A stretch of 64,000 nucleotides of DNA from Bacillota bacterium (GCA_023400235.1 JAEXFI010000009.1:44740-108739); one strand, 5' to 3'. Positions 17,962 to 26,802 are shown, counted from the stretch's first letter. The notes: generated by a model not told the origin, from the sequence alone. A program made the numbers and translations.

Positions 17962-20115
17962 ATGGATATTATTGAACGACTGGTGAAGGAATTCAGCTTA
18001 AAACCTTTTCAGGTGCAGAATGCCGTTAAGCTCATAGATGAAGGAAACACAGTACCTTTTATAGCCAGATACAGGAAAGAGGTTACCGGCGAATTGAATG
18101 ACCAGGTACTCAGAGAGCTTTATGAAAGGTTGTTGTATCTGAGAAATCTTGACGAGAGAAGAGAGGCTGTCAGACGGCTCATAGACGAACAGGGCAAGCT
18201 GACTGAGGAGCTTTCCCTTTCACTGGACAAGGCTGCCGTTCTCCAGGAAATAGAAGATATATACAGGCCGTATAAGGTCAAGCGGAAAACCAGAGCCTCA
18301 GTTGCCAAGGAAAAGGGACTGGAACCGCTGGCGGCCATTATTTTTGCTCAAATGCCCTCCAGAACTCCTCTCCAGCAGCTGGCAGCACAATATGTGGATG
18401 CTGAAAAGGGAGTAAACTCAACAGAGGAGGCTTTGGCCGGAGCAATGGATATAATTGCCGAGGAGGTCTCAGATAATGCGGAATACAGAAAGGCGCTGAG
18501 AGAAACGATTTTTCGAAATGCCCTGGTTATTTCCTCCGCAAAAAAGGATGAGGACTCGGTTTACAGAATGTATTACGATTTTAAGGAGCCTGTTTCAAAA
18601 ATCGCAAACCACAGGATTCTTGCATTAAACAGAGGTGAAAAGGAAGAGTTTCTCAATGTTAAAATAGATGTGGATGCTTCTCTGTGCCTTGCGTACCTGA
18701 AGGGGAAGACATTAAAAGATACCAACCCGGAGATGAGAGCCTATGTTGAGACTGCAGTTGAGGATTCGTATTCCAGGCTCATATTCCCTTCCCTTGAAAG
18801 GGATATCCGGAATCAACTGTCGGAAACAGCGCAGGAGCAGGCGATGAAGGTATTTGCCGAAAACCTCAGAAATCTTCTGCTGCAGCCTCCCGTCAAGGAC
18901 AGGGTTGTTCTGGGACTTGACCCGGCATACAGGACAGGCTGTAAAATCGCCGTAGTTGACGAAACCGGAAAAGTGCTTGAAACAACTGTAATTTATCCCA
19001 CGCCGCCGCAGAATAAGACTGAGGAGGCTAAGGCCAAGCTTAAACAGCTGATTGAAAAGTACAAGGTGGATATAATTTCCATAGGTAACGGAACCGCATC
19101 AAAAGAATCGGAGCTTTTTACAGCAGAGCTGCTGAAGGAAATTGACAGAAGGGTATTTTATATGGTGGTCAGTGAAGCAGGAGCGTCGGTGTATTCTGCA
19201 TCAAAGCTTGGAGCTGAGGAATTCCCTGATTTTGATGTTGCCCTTAGAAGCGCGGTATCAATAGCAAGACGTCTTCAAGACCCTCTTGCTGAATTGGTTA
19301 AGATAGACCCCAAGGCAATCGGCGTGGGGCAATATCAGCATGATATGAATCAGAAAAGGCTGGACGAATCACTGGGGGGAGTTGTTGAAGCGTGCGTGAA
19401 TAATGTGGGGGTGGATTTAAATACAGCCTCCGCACCTTTATTGTCATATATCTCCGGAATATCTTCAGCAATAGCAAAAAACGTAGTTGAATACAGGGAA
19501 GAAAATGGGAAGTTTAAAAACAGGAATGAAATTAAAAAAGTAAAAAAATTAGGGAACAAGACCTTTGAGCAATGTGCCGGTTTCCTCAGGATACCTGACG
19601 GCAACAATATTCTGGACAATACCTCCGTGCATCCCGAGTCTTATTCCGCAGCAGAAAAATTACTGAATAAGCTGGGGTATACTCTTGCGGATGTGAAAAA
19701 CAAAAATATCGGAGAGCTTGTCCAAAAGGTTGATCAGGCAGGAAAAGCTACCGTTGCACAGGAACTTGGAATCGGCTTGCCAACCCTTAAGGATATCCTG
19801 GGTGAATTGCAAAAGCCAGGCCGTGATCCCAGGGATGAATTGCCCAAGCCGGTGCTCCACACGGACATCCTTCATATGGAGGATTTGAAGCCAGGAATGG
19901 TACTGACAGGCACGGTCAGAAATGTTGCCGATTTCGGTGCCTTCGTGGACATAGGTGTTCATCAGGATGGATTGGTTCATATTTCACAATTGGCTGACAG
20001 GTTTGTTAAGAATCCCATGGAGGTTGTAGCCGTAGGAGACGTGGTCAAAGTGAGGGTGCTGGAGGTTAGTGCCGAGCGCAGGCGGATATCCCTCAGTATG
20101 AGAGAACTGGGCTGA
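17962..20115 (+). CDS. tex: Tex family RNA-binding transcription accessory protein
   Basis: A 717-residue nucleic-acid-binding protein related to Spt6, with a general role in transcription. Domains in order: Tex N-terminal helical domain (residues 1-190, MDIIERLVKEFSLKPFQVQ), YqgF/RuvX-like domain (about 320-450, VVLGLDPAYRTGCKIAVVD), helix-hairpin-helix region (about 490-560, NVVEYREENGKFKNRNEIKKV type) and a C-terminal S1 RNA-binding domain (640-715, GMVLTGTVRNVADFGAFVDIG). Length is normal. The start is ATG 17962: the frame remains open 22 codons upstream from a GTG, but that part is the shared leader module, whose length varies between copies and is not coding elsewhere. Confidence 0.93.
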   Translation: MDIIERLVKEFSLKPFQVQNAVKLIDEGNTVPFIARYRKEVTGELNDQVLRELYERLLYLRNLDERREAVRRLIDEQGKLTEELSLSLDKAAVLQEIEDIYRPYKVKRKTRASVAKEKGLEPLAAIIFAQMPSRTPLQQLAAQYVDAEKGVNSTEEALAGAMDIIAEEVSDNAEYRKALRETIFRNALVISSAKKDEDSVYRMYYDFKEPVSKIANHRILALNRGEKEEFLNVKIDVDASLCLAYLKGKTLKDTNPEMRAYVETAVEDSYSRLIFPSLERDIRNQLSETAQEQAMKVFAENLRNLLLQPPVKDRVVLGLDPAYRTGCKIAVVDETGKVLETTVIYPTPPQNKTEEAKAKLKQLIEKYKVDIISIGNGTASKESELFTAELLKEIDRRVFYMVVSEAGASVYSASKLGAEEFPDFDVALRSAVSIARRLQDPLAELVKIDPKAIGVGQYQHDMNQKRLDESLGGVVEACVNNVGVDLNTASAPLLSYISGISSAIAKNVVEYREENGKFKNRNEIKKVKKLGNKTFEQCAGFLRIPDGNNILDNTSVHPESYSAAEKLLNKLGYTLADVKNKNIGELVQKVDQAGKATVAQELGIGLPTLKDILGELQKPGRDPRDELPKPVLHTDILHMEDLKPGMVLTGTVRNVADFGAFVDIGVHQDGLVHISQLADRFVKNPMEVVAVGDVVKVRVLEVSAERRRISLSMRELG

Positions 20116-20276
20116 GACGACGGTATAATATAATGTGCACTTTATTTGGAAGGCTGATTATGGTATTATTTATGTTATGATTTTCTTTCCAGCCAATTAT
20201 GTGTTCTGTTTATGTCTTAAGCAATACATTTTAGCTGTAAAGCCACTTTAAGAAATATGAAAGAAGGACCGGATAA

Positions 20277-21167
20277 ATGGGAACTATTAATAATGCTGTC
20301 CGTTTGCTGGCCAAACGGCCATCCATTCTGATTTTAACAATTGTAACAAGCACTGTGTTATGCGTTATGGAATACCTGATGATGACTCTTTTATACAGTA
20401 TATCCATGTTTAAGACAGGAAGCCCTTTTGATGCTTATGTGAATATAATCCAGTTTATTGTGGATACAGTGCTTGTACCTCAAACGGCGGTAAAAATTAT
20501 TCTGGCACTTGCGGTTTTAGTGGTTGCGGCTGCTTTGATTTTCGGATTTTTGCTCTCAGGTTCCTTTTATATACTCACAAATGCTGTTCAAGGAAAGGCT
20601 AAAAAGCCGGGAAGTGAATTCCTGGCGGGTGTAAGGCGATACTTTATAAAAATGGTTTCCATCAATTTATGGACACTGTGCGCTGTGGTTATTTTTATAA
20701 TCTACGCTGTTGTGGCCACGATACCTGCGGCCATATTCATTGACAACGCCATAAGCGGAGAAGTAAATATAGTGGGAGGTCTGCTGCTGTTCATATTAAC
20801 ACTGGTTGTACTGTTTTTCAGCTTTGCATTCTTCAGACAGTATATCTCTTTGTGGTATCCCTCTGCTTTTATTCACAAGAAAAATCATTTTAAGGCAGCA
20901 AAAAAAATAGCCGACACTAATTTTTGGAGTTTGCTGTCAAGGTTTATTGTTTTTGACGTAATTCTGGTTGTGTTTGACGCAGTATATGTCATTGCCAACT
21001 TTTCCATGGCAAACGCCCAGGTGATATCAGGAGTTACAAGCAGTGTCCTGCTGGTGGTTAATATAGTTTTCAAGACAATATTTATAGCCGTGTTGGTTTG
21101 CTTTGTATTTTCCGCCTTCAATAGAATGAACCAGGAAGGCCTGCTTGATAATAAAACGGCCCCTTAA
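20277..21167 (+). CDS. Multi-spanning membrane protein of unknown function
   Basis: A 296-residue protein with six to seven hydrophobic segments (about 15-40, 75-100, 135-160, 170-195, 225-250, 262-285). No catalytic motif or recognised domain; the architecture resembles the loose group of clostridial membrane proteins with a glycerophosphoryl-diester-phosphodiesterase-type membrane domain (YciC/DUF975-like). Preceded by GAAGGACCGG at the start codon. It ends overlapping tail-to-tail by four bases with the next gene on the minus strand. Confidence 0.75.
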   Translation: MGTINNAVRLLAKRPSILILTIVTSTVLCVMEYLMMTLLYSISMFKTGSPFDAYVNIIQFIVDTVLVPQTAVKIILALAVLVVAAALIFGFLLSGSFYILTNAVQGKAKKPGSEFLAGVRRYFIKMVSINLWTLCAVVIFIIYAVVATIPAAIFIDNAISGEVNIVGGLLLFILTLVVLFFSFAFFRQYISLWYPSAFIHKKNHFKAAKKIADTNFWSLLSRFIVFDVILVVFDAVYVIANFSMANAQVISGVTSSVLLVVNIVFKTIFIAVLVCFVFSAFNRMNQEGLLDNKTAP

Positions 21168-21529
21168 AACATATCCAGAAGCAGATACAGGAGCACTATA
21201 AGGAGTATTTCATCCTGTACCTTATCTGTGAGCAGCAGAATTATCAGACCGGCAAGTATCAGGTCATCCAGATACAGGTCAAAATCAAACAGGGAAAACA
21301 ACGGACTTCCCGATCTTTCCATCTTGTCTCCTCCGAAAAATGAGGAGAGAAAGCCCAGAGGTTGGGATTTTTTTCGTTCCTGGGATCTGTTTTCTTCGGT
21401 GGTTGATATAGCTGCACCTTCTAGAAGAGGAGTCTCTGCAGCAGGAACATGCGGTTCTTTCTGAGAGCTCTCCTGAGAACCGGCTTTTTTATATCTCCGG
21501 GATTTAGAAGGACGCTTCCTGTAAACCAT
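21164..21529 (-). CDS. Basic-headed small protein with acidic hydrophobic C-terminus
   Basis: A 121-residue protein starting at ATG 21529 (MVYRKRPSKSRRYKKAG), placed six bases after GGGAG at the end of a repeated leader module. The N-terminus is very basic, the middle is Glu/Ser/Gln rich, and the C-terminus (SLFDFDLYLDDLILAG then LLLTDKVQDEILLIVLLYLLLD) is an alternating acidic-hydrophobic stretch often seen in small proteins of spore-forming clostridia. Function unknown. Upstream frame residues are leader, not protein. Confidence 0.6.
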   Translation of the reverse strand: MVYRKRPSKSRRYKKAGSQESSQKEPHVPAAETPLLEGAAISTTEENRSQERKKSQPLGFLSSFFGGDKMERSGSPLFSLFDFDLYLDDLILAGLIILLLTDKVQDEILLIVLLYLLLDMF

Positions 21530-21638
21530 CTTAATCTCCCATCTACGCGCATAGCGCGTACACAAATAGTAATGAAAGGCACGCAGTGGCTTTCGATGCG
21601 TGAAATCCACTTTGACTTGCCACAATTATCTTTCACGC
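21530..21638 (-). repeat. Repeated 5'-leader module 2, copy 1
   Basis: On the minus strand: hairpin GCGTGAAA with TTTCACGC, a second region GCATCGAAAGCCACTGC, the motif CTTTCATTACTATTTGTG, hairpin TACGCGC with GCGCGTA, then AGATGGGAGATTAAG and the ATG of the gene at 21529. Compared with copies 2 and 3 the first hairpin changes on both arms (GCGTG/CACGC against GCTTG/CAAGC), preserving pairing. Confidence 0.8.
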
Positions 21639-21642
21639 TAAG

Positions 21643-21745
21643 CTCCCATCTACGCGCATAGCGCGTACACAAATAGTAATGAAAGGCACGCAGTGGCTTT
21701 CACTGCTTGAAAGTCACATTGACACACAACATGTATCTTTCAAGC
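21643..21745 (-). repeat. Repeated 5'-leader module 2, copy 2
   Basis: Lies directly upstream of copy 1 in tandem on the minus strand. Hairpins: GCTTGAAAG with CTTTCAAGC, GCAGTG with CACTGC, TACGCGC with GCGCGTA. It ends in AGATGGGAGCTTAGC and runs straight into copy 1 rather than a start codon. Copy 3 at 48.2 kb has GCAGCG with CGCTGC at the second hairpin, a paired change. Confidence 0.8.
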
Positions 21746-21788
21746 TATTCACGCCAATTCCATTTCCAAATTATTTATAGGATGCTCC

Positions 21789-22199
21789 TTATACAGTCCG
21801 ATCTTCCGAATCATCCAGTATCTGAGTCAAGCTGCCCAGCCTCATAAGCTTTATACAGTTTTGAAGCTTTCTTTGTCTGCTTTTATTAAGATACGGTCGT
21901 ATTGCGTTCAGCAGGTTTACTCTGGGATCGCTGCCGGTACCTAACTTGCCCATGGCTTTTTTCATTTTTCTTGCCATATCTGCAAAATCATCTGTTTCAT
22001 TGCTGCCGGAATTATGGCTGCTTCTGGACTTCTGGGACTGTTCCTCCGAAGAGTTTTCTTCCGAGGAATCTTCATCTTTTGAGTCATTGGACATGAGCAT
22101 GCTGAGCAGACCCTTTACATTATCGGGAATGTTGGGGTTTGAATTCTGTCCCAGCATATCTGCTATTTGCTTGATCTTTTCACCCATGTCGTCACTCAT
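21789..22199 (-). CDS. Small acidic hypothetical protein
   Basis: A 136-residue protein. I start it at ATG 22199 (MSDDMGEKIKQIADML), which has GGAG at normal spacing; an ATG four codons earlier has its ribosome site too close. The centre is a Ser/Glu/Asn low-complexity stretch (residues 45-75), flanked by helical parts; the C-terminus (LLNAIRPYLNKSRQRKLQNCIKLMRLGSL) resembles the small-helix end found in clostridial proteins next to sporulation loci. No signal or membrane segment. Same strand as its neighbours on both sides, with the leader hairpin between. Confidence 0.6.
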   Translation of the reverse strand: MSDDMGEKIKQIADMLGQNSNPNIPDNVKGLLSMLMSNDSKDEDSSEENSSEEQSQKSRSSHNSGSNETDDFADMARKMKKAMGKLGTGSDPRVNLLNAIRPYLNKSRQRKLQNCIKLMRLGSLTQILDDSEDRTV

Positions 22200-22203
22200 G
22201 TTG

Positions 22204-22250
22204 TTCTCCATTCCGCTGCTTCAGGCAGCGATATAAAAAGTAATGAAAAG
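22204..22250 (-). promoter_or_regulatory. Short leader: CATTACT motif, CGCTGC hairpin and ribosome site
   Basis: On the minus strand CTTTTCATTACTTTTTATAT is followed by CGCTGC, loop CTGAA, GCAGCG and GGAATGGAG, then the start at 22199. It is a short relative of module 2, which has the same CTTTCATTACTATTT, hairpin, GATGGGAG order. Confidence 0.5.
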
Positions 22251-22261
22251 CCGGCGGTTTT

Positions 22262-22579
22262 TTATGAGTTCAGGAAGTCATTCACCTTTTTCATAATATC
22301 CTTGCTTTCTTTGCCCAAAAGCTTTTCCAATTTGTCAAGGTCACTTTTGGTTACCTTCTTCTTTATTTCTTCCTTGTCAATTTTCATGTTTTTAATTTTA
22401 TCCTCGTCGAACTCGCTGATTTTTTCCATTAATTCCTTTTTATCTACCTTTTCAAGCTTTTTTGCCAGGTCGTCGGAATTGTCTTTCTTCAGCATATCTA
22501 TGGCTTGATTTACTTTTGACTGAACCATTTTATCCGCTAACAGTTCCTGTAACTTTTTGCTCAATGAATTTTCTCCCAT
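22262..22579 (-). CDS. Small Lys/Glu-rich helical protein
   Basis: A 105-residue protein beginning at ATG 22579 (MGENSLSKKLQELLADKMV), after a GGGGGGG ribosome site. Nearly all charged and Leu residues in heptad-like spacing (KKLEKVDKKELMEKISEFDE), so probably a coiled coil or helical bundle. No signal peptide, no membrane segment, no family recognised. Sits upstream of the acidic protein gene on the minus strand and probably shares its transcript. Confidence 0.6.
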   Translation of the reverse strand: MGENSLSKKLQELLADKMVQSKVNQAIDMLKKDNSDDLAKKLEKVDKKELMEKISEFDEDKIKNMKIDKEEIKKKVTKSDLDKLEKLLGKESKDIMKKVNDFLNS

Positions 22580-22620
22580 AAACCCCCCCATCCCGCTGCT
22601 AGGCAGCGAATATATTAAAG
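22580..22620 (-). promoter_or_regulatory. Short leader: CGCTGC hairpin and ribosome site
   Basis: On the minus strand CACTTTAATATATT is followed by CGCTGC, a three-base loop, GCAGCG and GGATGGGGGGGTTT before the ATG. It matches the hairpin and following G-rich site of the leader 380 bases downstream, although the genes are unrelated. Confidence 0.45.
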
Positions 22621-22691
22621 TGACTGAGATAATTAGCCGCTATTACAGTGTATGCAGGCTGACAAGCCTATTATGTAAAAACCGTTTGTGA

Positions 22692-22736
22692 ATTTGAAAT
22701 AGAAGCTTGGATTTATAACCCAAGCTTCTATTCAAA
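22692..22736 (-). terminator. Candidate terminator hairpin
   Basis: Long stem built on AGAAGCTTGG and CCAAGCTTCT with flanking TTTGAA and TTCAAA, placed 26 bases after the small Cys-rich gene on the minus strand and followed by a mixed T-rich run. Confidence 0.5.
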
Positions 22737-22761
22737 TAGTTTTCATATGGACGTTGAGCAA

Positions 22762-22959
22762 TTAGCAGTCGTCGTGACAATTGTCGCTGCAGCATACGAA
22801 CAACAATAAAAGAATTATTGCAAGCCATACCAAAGTGCAATCGTCAAATAGATCTGAGAAGCAACCGGATCCATTGTTGCAGCAGCAGAAGAATATGATA
22901 GCAAGAATTATAAGCCATTCACATCCAAAACCATTACTTGATCCACCAAAACATCCCAT
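22762..22959 (-). CDS. Small Cys-rich membrane protein
   Basis: A 65-residue protein, too short for most callers to trust, but with GGAGG and ATG in ideal register. It has two hydrophobic segments (WLIILAIIFFCCC, residues 15-27; LVWLAIILLLLFVCC, residues 42-57), eleven or so Cys residues and acidic loops, ending CHDDC. This pattern recurs in small clostridial proteins of unknown function. Possibly metal binding or a spore membrane component; no firm role can be given. Confidence 0.65.
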   Translation of the reverse strand: MGCFGGSSNGFGCEWLIILAIIFFCCCNNGSGCFSDLFDDCTLVWLAIILLLLFVCCSDNCHDDC

Positions 22960-23129
22960 AACTTTACCTCCATAAAATATTTAAGATATTGCATACTATG
23001 ATGTTTTTATAAAAGTTGTTACAGGAGAAAAAATAATTTTAAAAAATTATATTGATGGTATATTATATATTATTGAAGCTTTTTGCTCTTATATTTTCCG
23101 CCGGAAAATACGGCGTACAGGAGGTTTTT

Positions 23130-24008
23130 ATGTTTGACGCAATAATTATTGGAAAGGGTCCCGCAGGCTTGTCCGCTGCCATTTACACTGTCAGGGCGGG
23201 CTTGAGAACCTTGGTACTGGGACAGGATAAAAGCGTTCTGAAGAAAGCTGACAGGGTTGAAAATTACTTTGGCTTCGCAGAACCCGTATCTGGCAAATAT
23301 CTGCTTGAGCAGGGAGAGAAGCAGGCACTTAATCTGGGTGTGAAATTTGAGCATAGTGAGGTGGTTGCCCTTGAAAAAAGTGAATTCTTCGAGGTGTATA
23401 CCACCGACAACAACTATTCCGGCAAGGCAGTACTCCTGGCCACAGGACAACAGATAGCCAGGGTAAGAATAAAGGGCATCAGCGAATTTGAGGGAAATGG
23501 AGTGAGCTATTGTACAACCTGTGACGGATTTTTTTACAGAGGGCTCAAGGTAGGCGTACTGGGGTACAAGGATTTTGCCATTCATGAAGCCATGGAGCTG
23601 GAGCCCCTTACAGGGGATATAACCATTTACACCAACGGCAGGGAGCTTGAACTGTCGGAAAAGTTTAAAAGCGTCGCTGCAAGATATAAAATAAATAAGG
23701 ATATGATAACTGCTATTGACGGAAAGGAAGCCGTTGAAAGTCTTGTGTTTGAAAACGGTTCCAGTGAGAAGCTGGATGGTTTGTTTGTGGCTTACGACTC
23801 TGCAAGCAGCATTGATTTTGCAAGAAAACTGGGTGTAATAACAAATGGGAGTGCCATTGCCGTTGATGAAAAGCAAAGGACCAACCTGAGCGGACTATTT
23901 GCCGCAGGAGACTGTACCGGAGGGCTCAAGCAGGTTTCTACAGCAGTGGGTCAGGGGGCGCTGGCAGCAAAGCAGATAATTGAATATGTAAGAAGCTTTA
24001 AGAGCTGA
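23130..24008 (+). CDS. Thioredoxin-reductase-like flavoprotein lacking the NADPH motif
   Basis: A 292-residue flavoenzyme. Start ATG 23130 (MFDAIIIG) with AGGAGG ahead. The FAD-binding GKGPAGLSAAIYTVRAGL and C-terminal GLFAAGDCTGG with QVSTAVGQGALAA are intact, and the redox-active pair is present as CTTC in SYCTTCDGFFYRG. In the second nucleotide domain the NADPH motif (normally GGGDSA and HRR) is replaced by GYKDFAIHEA and YTNGRE. From known work, clostridial thioredoxin reductases without these motifs take electrons from ferredoxin or by another route (FFTR/DFTR types). Probably this group; no thioredoxin gene adjoins. Confidence 0.8.
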   Translation: MFDAIIIGKGPAGLSAAIYTVRAGLRTLVLGQDKSVLKKADRVENYFGFAEPVSGKYLLEQGEKQALNLGVKFEHSEVVALEKSEFFEVYTTDNNYSGKAVLLATGQQIARVRIKGISEFEGNGVSYCTTCDGFFYRGLKVGVLGYKDFAIHEAMELEPLTGDITIYTNGRELELSEKFKSVAARYKINKDMITAIDGKEAVESLVFENGSSEKLDGLFVAYDSASSIDFARKLGVITNGSAIAVDEKQRTNLSGLFAAGDCTGGLKQVSTAVGQGALAAKQIIEYVRSFKS

Positions 24009-24132
24009 TTTTATGTATATTTTTCATAAATAAAAGTCTAAAGCCTTGAATAGCCTGTCGGTTGAACAGGTGGTGTTTTTGTGATAGAATTGACACGGTA
24101 ACTGTAGCACAAATAAAAACAGGAGACTTGTC

Positions 24133-25515
24133 ATGTTTGTAATTTTTATTCTATTATGGCTAATTGCAATACTGCTCATATATGCCAACCCAAAGACACC
24201 CTGGGCATGGTGGGTCAGCAGTTGCTTGTTTCTGAACGGCTTTGGAGGAGTTGCAGTTATTTTTAAGGATAATATTATTCCCTTTGTGGGCAAATTCGGC
24301 AATGATGAACTGGAGTTTATTGCGGTTGCAGGCAAGGGCATTGCAGATGTGCTGCAGCATTATATAGCTACTTATGCCTTGCTTGGATTTGTTTTGTATC
24401 TTACCAATTTTATGGATTTTAACATCAAAGCCATTACAAAAAAAGTCATAATGCTCCTGCTTTCAATTCCAAGCATTCTCATGTTTTTCATGTATCCTCT
24501 GGACCCATACTTTAGTCCGGACTATAAAGTACTCTCTGCCTGGGTGGTGTTGTATACATTGGCATCAATCATAGTTCTGTCATTAAGCATAGTCAGAGAA
24601 AAGGACAACAAAAAAAGATACAATATTATAGTTACCAGCATATTTGCCATCCCAACCTCACTGAGCATCATGTGGACCAGCTATCTGTCCGTGGCCGTAG
24701 GCTATCACGAAGTCTGGTATCTTAATATCTGGATTATTCTTTTCCAGTTTATTGTTTTTGTATACCTTGCAGTAAGATATGGTGTGCTTGGTATACGATT
24801 GAAGGTGGAACGGTTCAATCTGGGCGAGACCATTGAAACCATGATAAACGGAATGAGTATGGTTTCACATGCCGTGAAAAATGAGGCCTCCACTATCAAC
24901 CTTTGTGTTGATACTATAAGATCGGTTGAGAGTATTAGTTCAGGAACAGACAGAAAACTTGCAATAATAAAGGAGTCCTGCAAAAATCTTAATGAGTTTA
25001 CCCACCGGATAAACAAGTTCAGAACGATGGAAATGGATATAGAGCCTTATATTCTGAGAATTCTTGTTGAAAAAGCCATAAATCAGGTACTTCCAATGAT
25101 AAATGGAAAGCAGATACAGATAATAAACAAGATTTATGATGATACTACAATAATGATTGATGCCGTACATATTTCTGAAGTCCTTCGCAATCTGCTGATA
25201 AATTCAATAGAAGCAATTGAAAACCAAGGTTTGATTAACATAGACACAGAAACCTGCGACGATAAATTTTGCGTCCGTGTGACCGATAATGGCGTAGGTA
25301 TAGAAAGGGATGCGCTGGAAAAGGTTTTGACGCCCTTTTATTCCACTAAAAAGGGAAAGAACAATTTCGGCCTTGGTCTCAGCTACTGCTATAAGGTCAT
25401 GAGTTCACACAACGGTCAATTGAGAATTATCAGCAAGGTAAATCACGGTACCACCATGTCACTGCTGTTTCCTCTGGAAAGAGTAATAAGGTCCGGCAAA
25501 ATTACCTGCCAATAA
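24133..25515 (+). CDS. Orphan sensor histidine kinase with multi-helix membrane sensor
   Basis: A 460-residue kinase. Residues 1-225 carry seven or so membrane helices without a large outside loop (7TM-type sensor). The phosphoacceptor His246 lies in MVSHAVKNEAS. The ATPase domain has the N box LRNLLINSIEAI, G1 DNGVGI and G2 GLGLSYC. There is no response regulator next to it. In clostridia such orphan kinases often act on Spo0A or related regulators; that is inference. A strong terminator follows. Confidence 0.88.
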   Translation: MFVIFILLWLIAILLIYANPKTPWAWWVSSCLFLNGFGGVAVIFKDNIIPFVGKFGNDELEFIAVAGKGIADVLQHYIATYALLGFVLYLTNFMDFNIKAITKKVIMLLLSIPSILMFFMYPLDPYFSPDYKVLSAWVVLYTLASIIVLSLSIVREKDNKKRYNIIVTSIFAIPTSLSIMWTSYLSVAVGYHEVWYLNIWIILFQFIVFVYLAVRYGVLGIRLKVERFNLGETIETMINGMSMVSHAVKNEASTINLCVDTIRSVESISSGTDRKLAIIKESCKNLNEFTHRINKFRTMEMDIEPYILRILVEKAINQVLPMINGKQIQIINKIYDDTTIMIDAVHISEVLRNLLINSIEAIENQGLINIDTETCDDKFCVRVTDNGVGIERDALEKVLTPFYSTKKGKNNFGLGLSYCYKVMSSHNGQLRIISKVNHGTTMSLLFPLERVIRSGKITCQ

Positions 25516-25534
25516 ACATTTTTCATCAATCCTG

Positions 25535-25567
25535 GAGACTGTCGAAATCGGCAACAGTCTCTTTTTT
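25535..25567 (+). terminator. Intrinsic terminator
   Basis: GAGACTGT pairs with ACAGTCTC across an 11-base loop and is followed by six T. It lies 20 bases after the histidine kinase gene. Confidence 0.85.
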
Positions 25568-25730
25568 GCATGCATTAATTCCTTTATAAGCCATTTTTCA
25601 AGAATAGTCAAAAAGAATAAAAAAAAATGACAAGATAGAATACTTCAATAAGCTTGGGCATAGAAATAGTTGTGTAAGGATGAATATTCATATTAACAGC
25701 TTTAACATTTTAATGTGAGGTGTCAAAGAG

Positions 25731-26657
25731 ATGCGAAAAATATTAGGTTTGATTTTGGTTTGTATGATTGCAATGACTTTGTTTGCCGGCTGCGGTTCGG
25801 TTGATGAAAGCTCGGGCATTGACGAATTAACTCCCGCAAGCAGTGTTTCACTTGGCGAAAATCAGGCAGGCGAATTAAAAAATAAGACTCCCTATAAATT
25901 GTATTTTGTAAATGAACAGGGTAAACTTGCACCGGAAACCAGGTATATTGACAATAGCGAGGTGTCTAAGGGAGAGTCCAACCTGGCAACGGTTCTGGTA
26001 AAGGAACTAATAACAGGGCCTGCAAAAGGAAGTCTGCTGCAAGCGAGCATACCCCAGGAGACCAAGGTGCATTCGGATGTATCAATTAAAGATGGTATTG
26101 CCACAGTGGATCTCACAAAAGAATTTGTTGAAAAGCACCAGGGAGGAAAGAAAAATGAGCAGCTAACCTTATACTCCATAGTTAATACTCTGACTGAAAT
26201 ACAGGACATCAAATCGGTACAGTTTAAGATTGACGGCAAGGTAAGGAAGGATTTCAAAGGCAGCTATCAACTGGACATCTCTTTCCCAAGGTCGGCATAC
26301 TTGAATTCTGACCAGCCGGAAGAGCAGGACGTTATAAAGCTTGACGGAGATACTGCAAAAGAAAATAAAAATAAAGGCAATATAAACAAGGGCACTGAAA
26401 TTGAGAAAAATAACCAGATCAATGAAGGTCAACCGGAAAATAAAATCAATGAAGGTATTGAAAAGAATCAACCCGGTCCTTCCATAGAAAGCCCTGCAAA
26501 GGAGAGCCCCGCAAAGGAGAGCCCTGCCAAGGAAAGTCCTTCAAAAGAAAGTCCTTCAAAAGAAAGTCCTACAAAAGAAAGTCCTGCAAAGGATAGCCCT
26601 GCAAAGGACCAGAAAACCAGCTCAGATATTGAGACCGATTTGGACCCGCTGGAATAA
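25731..26657 (+). CDS. GerMN-domain lipoprotein
   Basis: A 308-residue lipoprotein. The signal ends in the lipobox LFAGC (Cys22). A single GerMN domain spans about 55-195 (YKLYFVNEQGKLAPETRYI, LVKELITGPAKGSLL, TVDLTKEFVEKHQGG, VQFKIDGK). GerMN domains occur in spore germination and sporulation proteins (GerM, LpqB). The tail from 200 is hydrophilic with eight ESPAK/ESPSK pentapeptide repeats, coded by a 15-base tandem repeat, likely a wall-spanning or disordered spacer. Alone in its transcript, followed by a large hairpin. Confidence 0.85.
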   Translation: MRKILGLILVCMIAMTLFAGCGSVDESSGIDELTPASSVSLGENQAGELKNKTPYKLYFVNEQGKLAPETRYIDNSEVSKGESNLATVLVKELITGPAKGSLLQASIPQETKVHSDVSIKDGIATVDLTKEFVEKHQGGKKNEQLTLYSIVNTLTEIQDIKSVQFKIDGKVRKDFKGSYQLDISFPRSAYLNSDQPEEQDVIKLDGDTAKENKNKGNINKGTEIEKNNQINEGQPENKINEGIEKNQPGPSIESPAKESPAKESPAKESPSKESPSKESPTKESPAKDSPAKDQKTSSDIETDLDPLE

Positions 26658-26684
26658 ACACAATATGTATGCTTTTCAAAATAT

Positions 26685-26750
26685 GCAAGGTATCTTATTA
26701 CAGATTCGATGAACTTGAAGCTGCTGCAGGTAATAAGATGCCTTGCTTTA
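26685..26750. terminator. Bidirectional terminator hairpin
   Basis: GCAAGGTATCTTATTAC pairs with GTAATAAGATGCCTTGC (one mismatch) around a 28-base loop; TTTATT follows. It lies between the converging GerMN and FmdB-like genes. Confidence 0.65.
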
Positions 26751-26802
26751 TTGCTGCACAATAAAGCTGTGCGTTTTGCCGGCCGGCAGGGCATATGAGC
26801 CT

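Noticed and set aside
23070..23876. 268-residue open frame on the minus strand
   Set aside because: Antisense to the thioredoxin-reductase-like gene, which has clear motifs and ribosome site.
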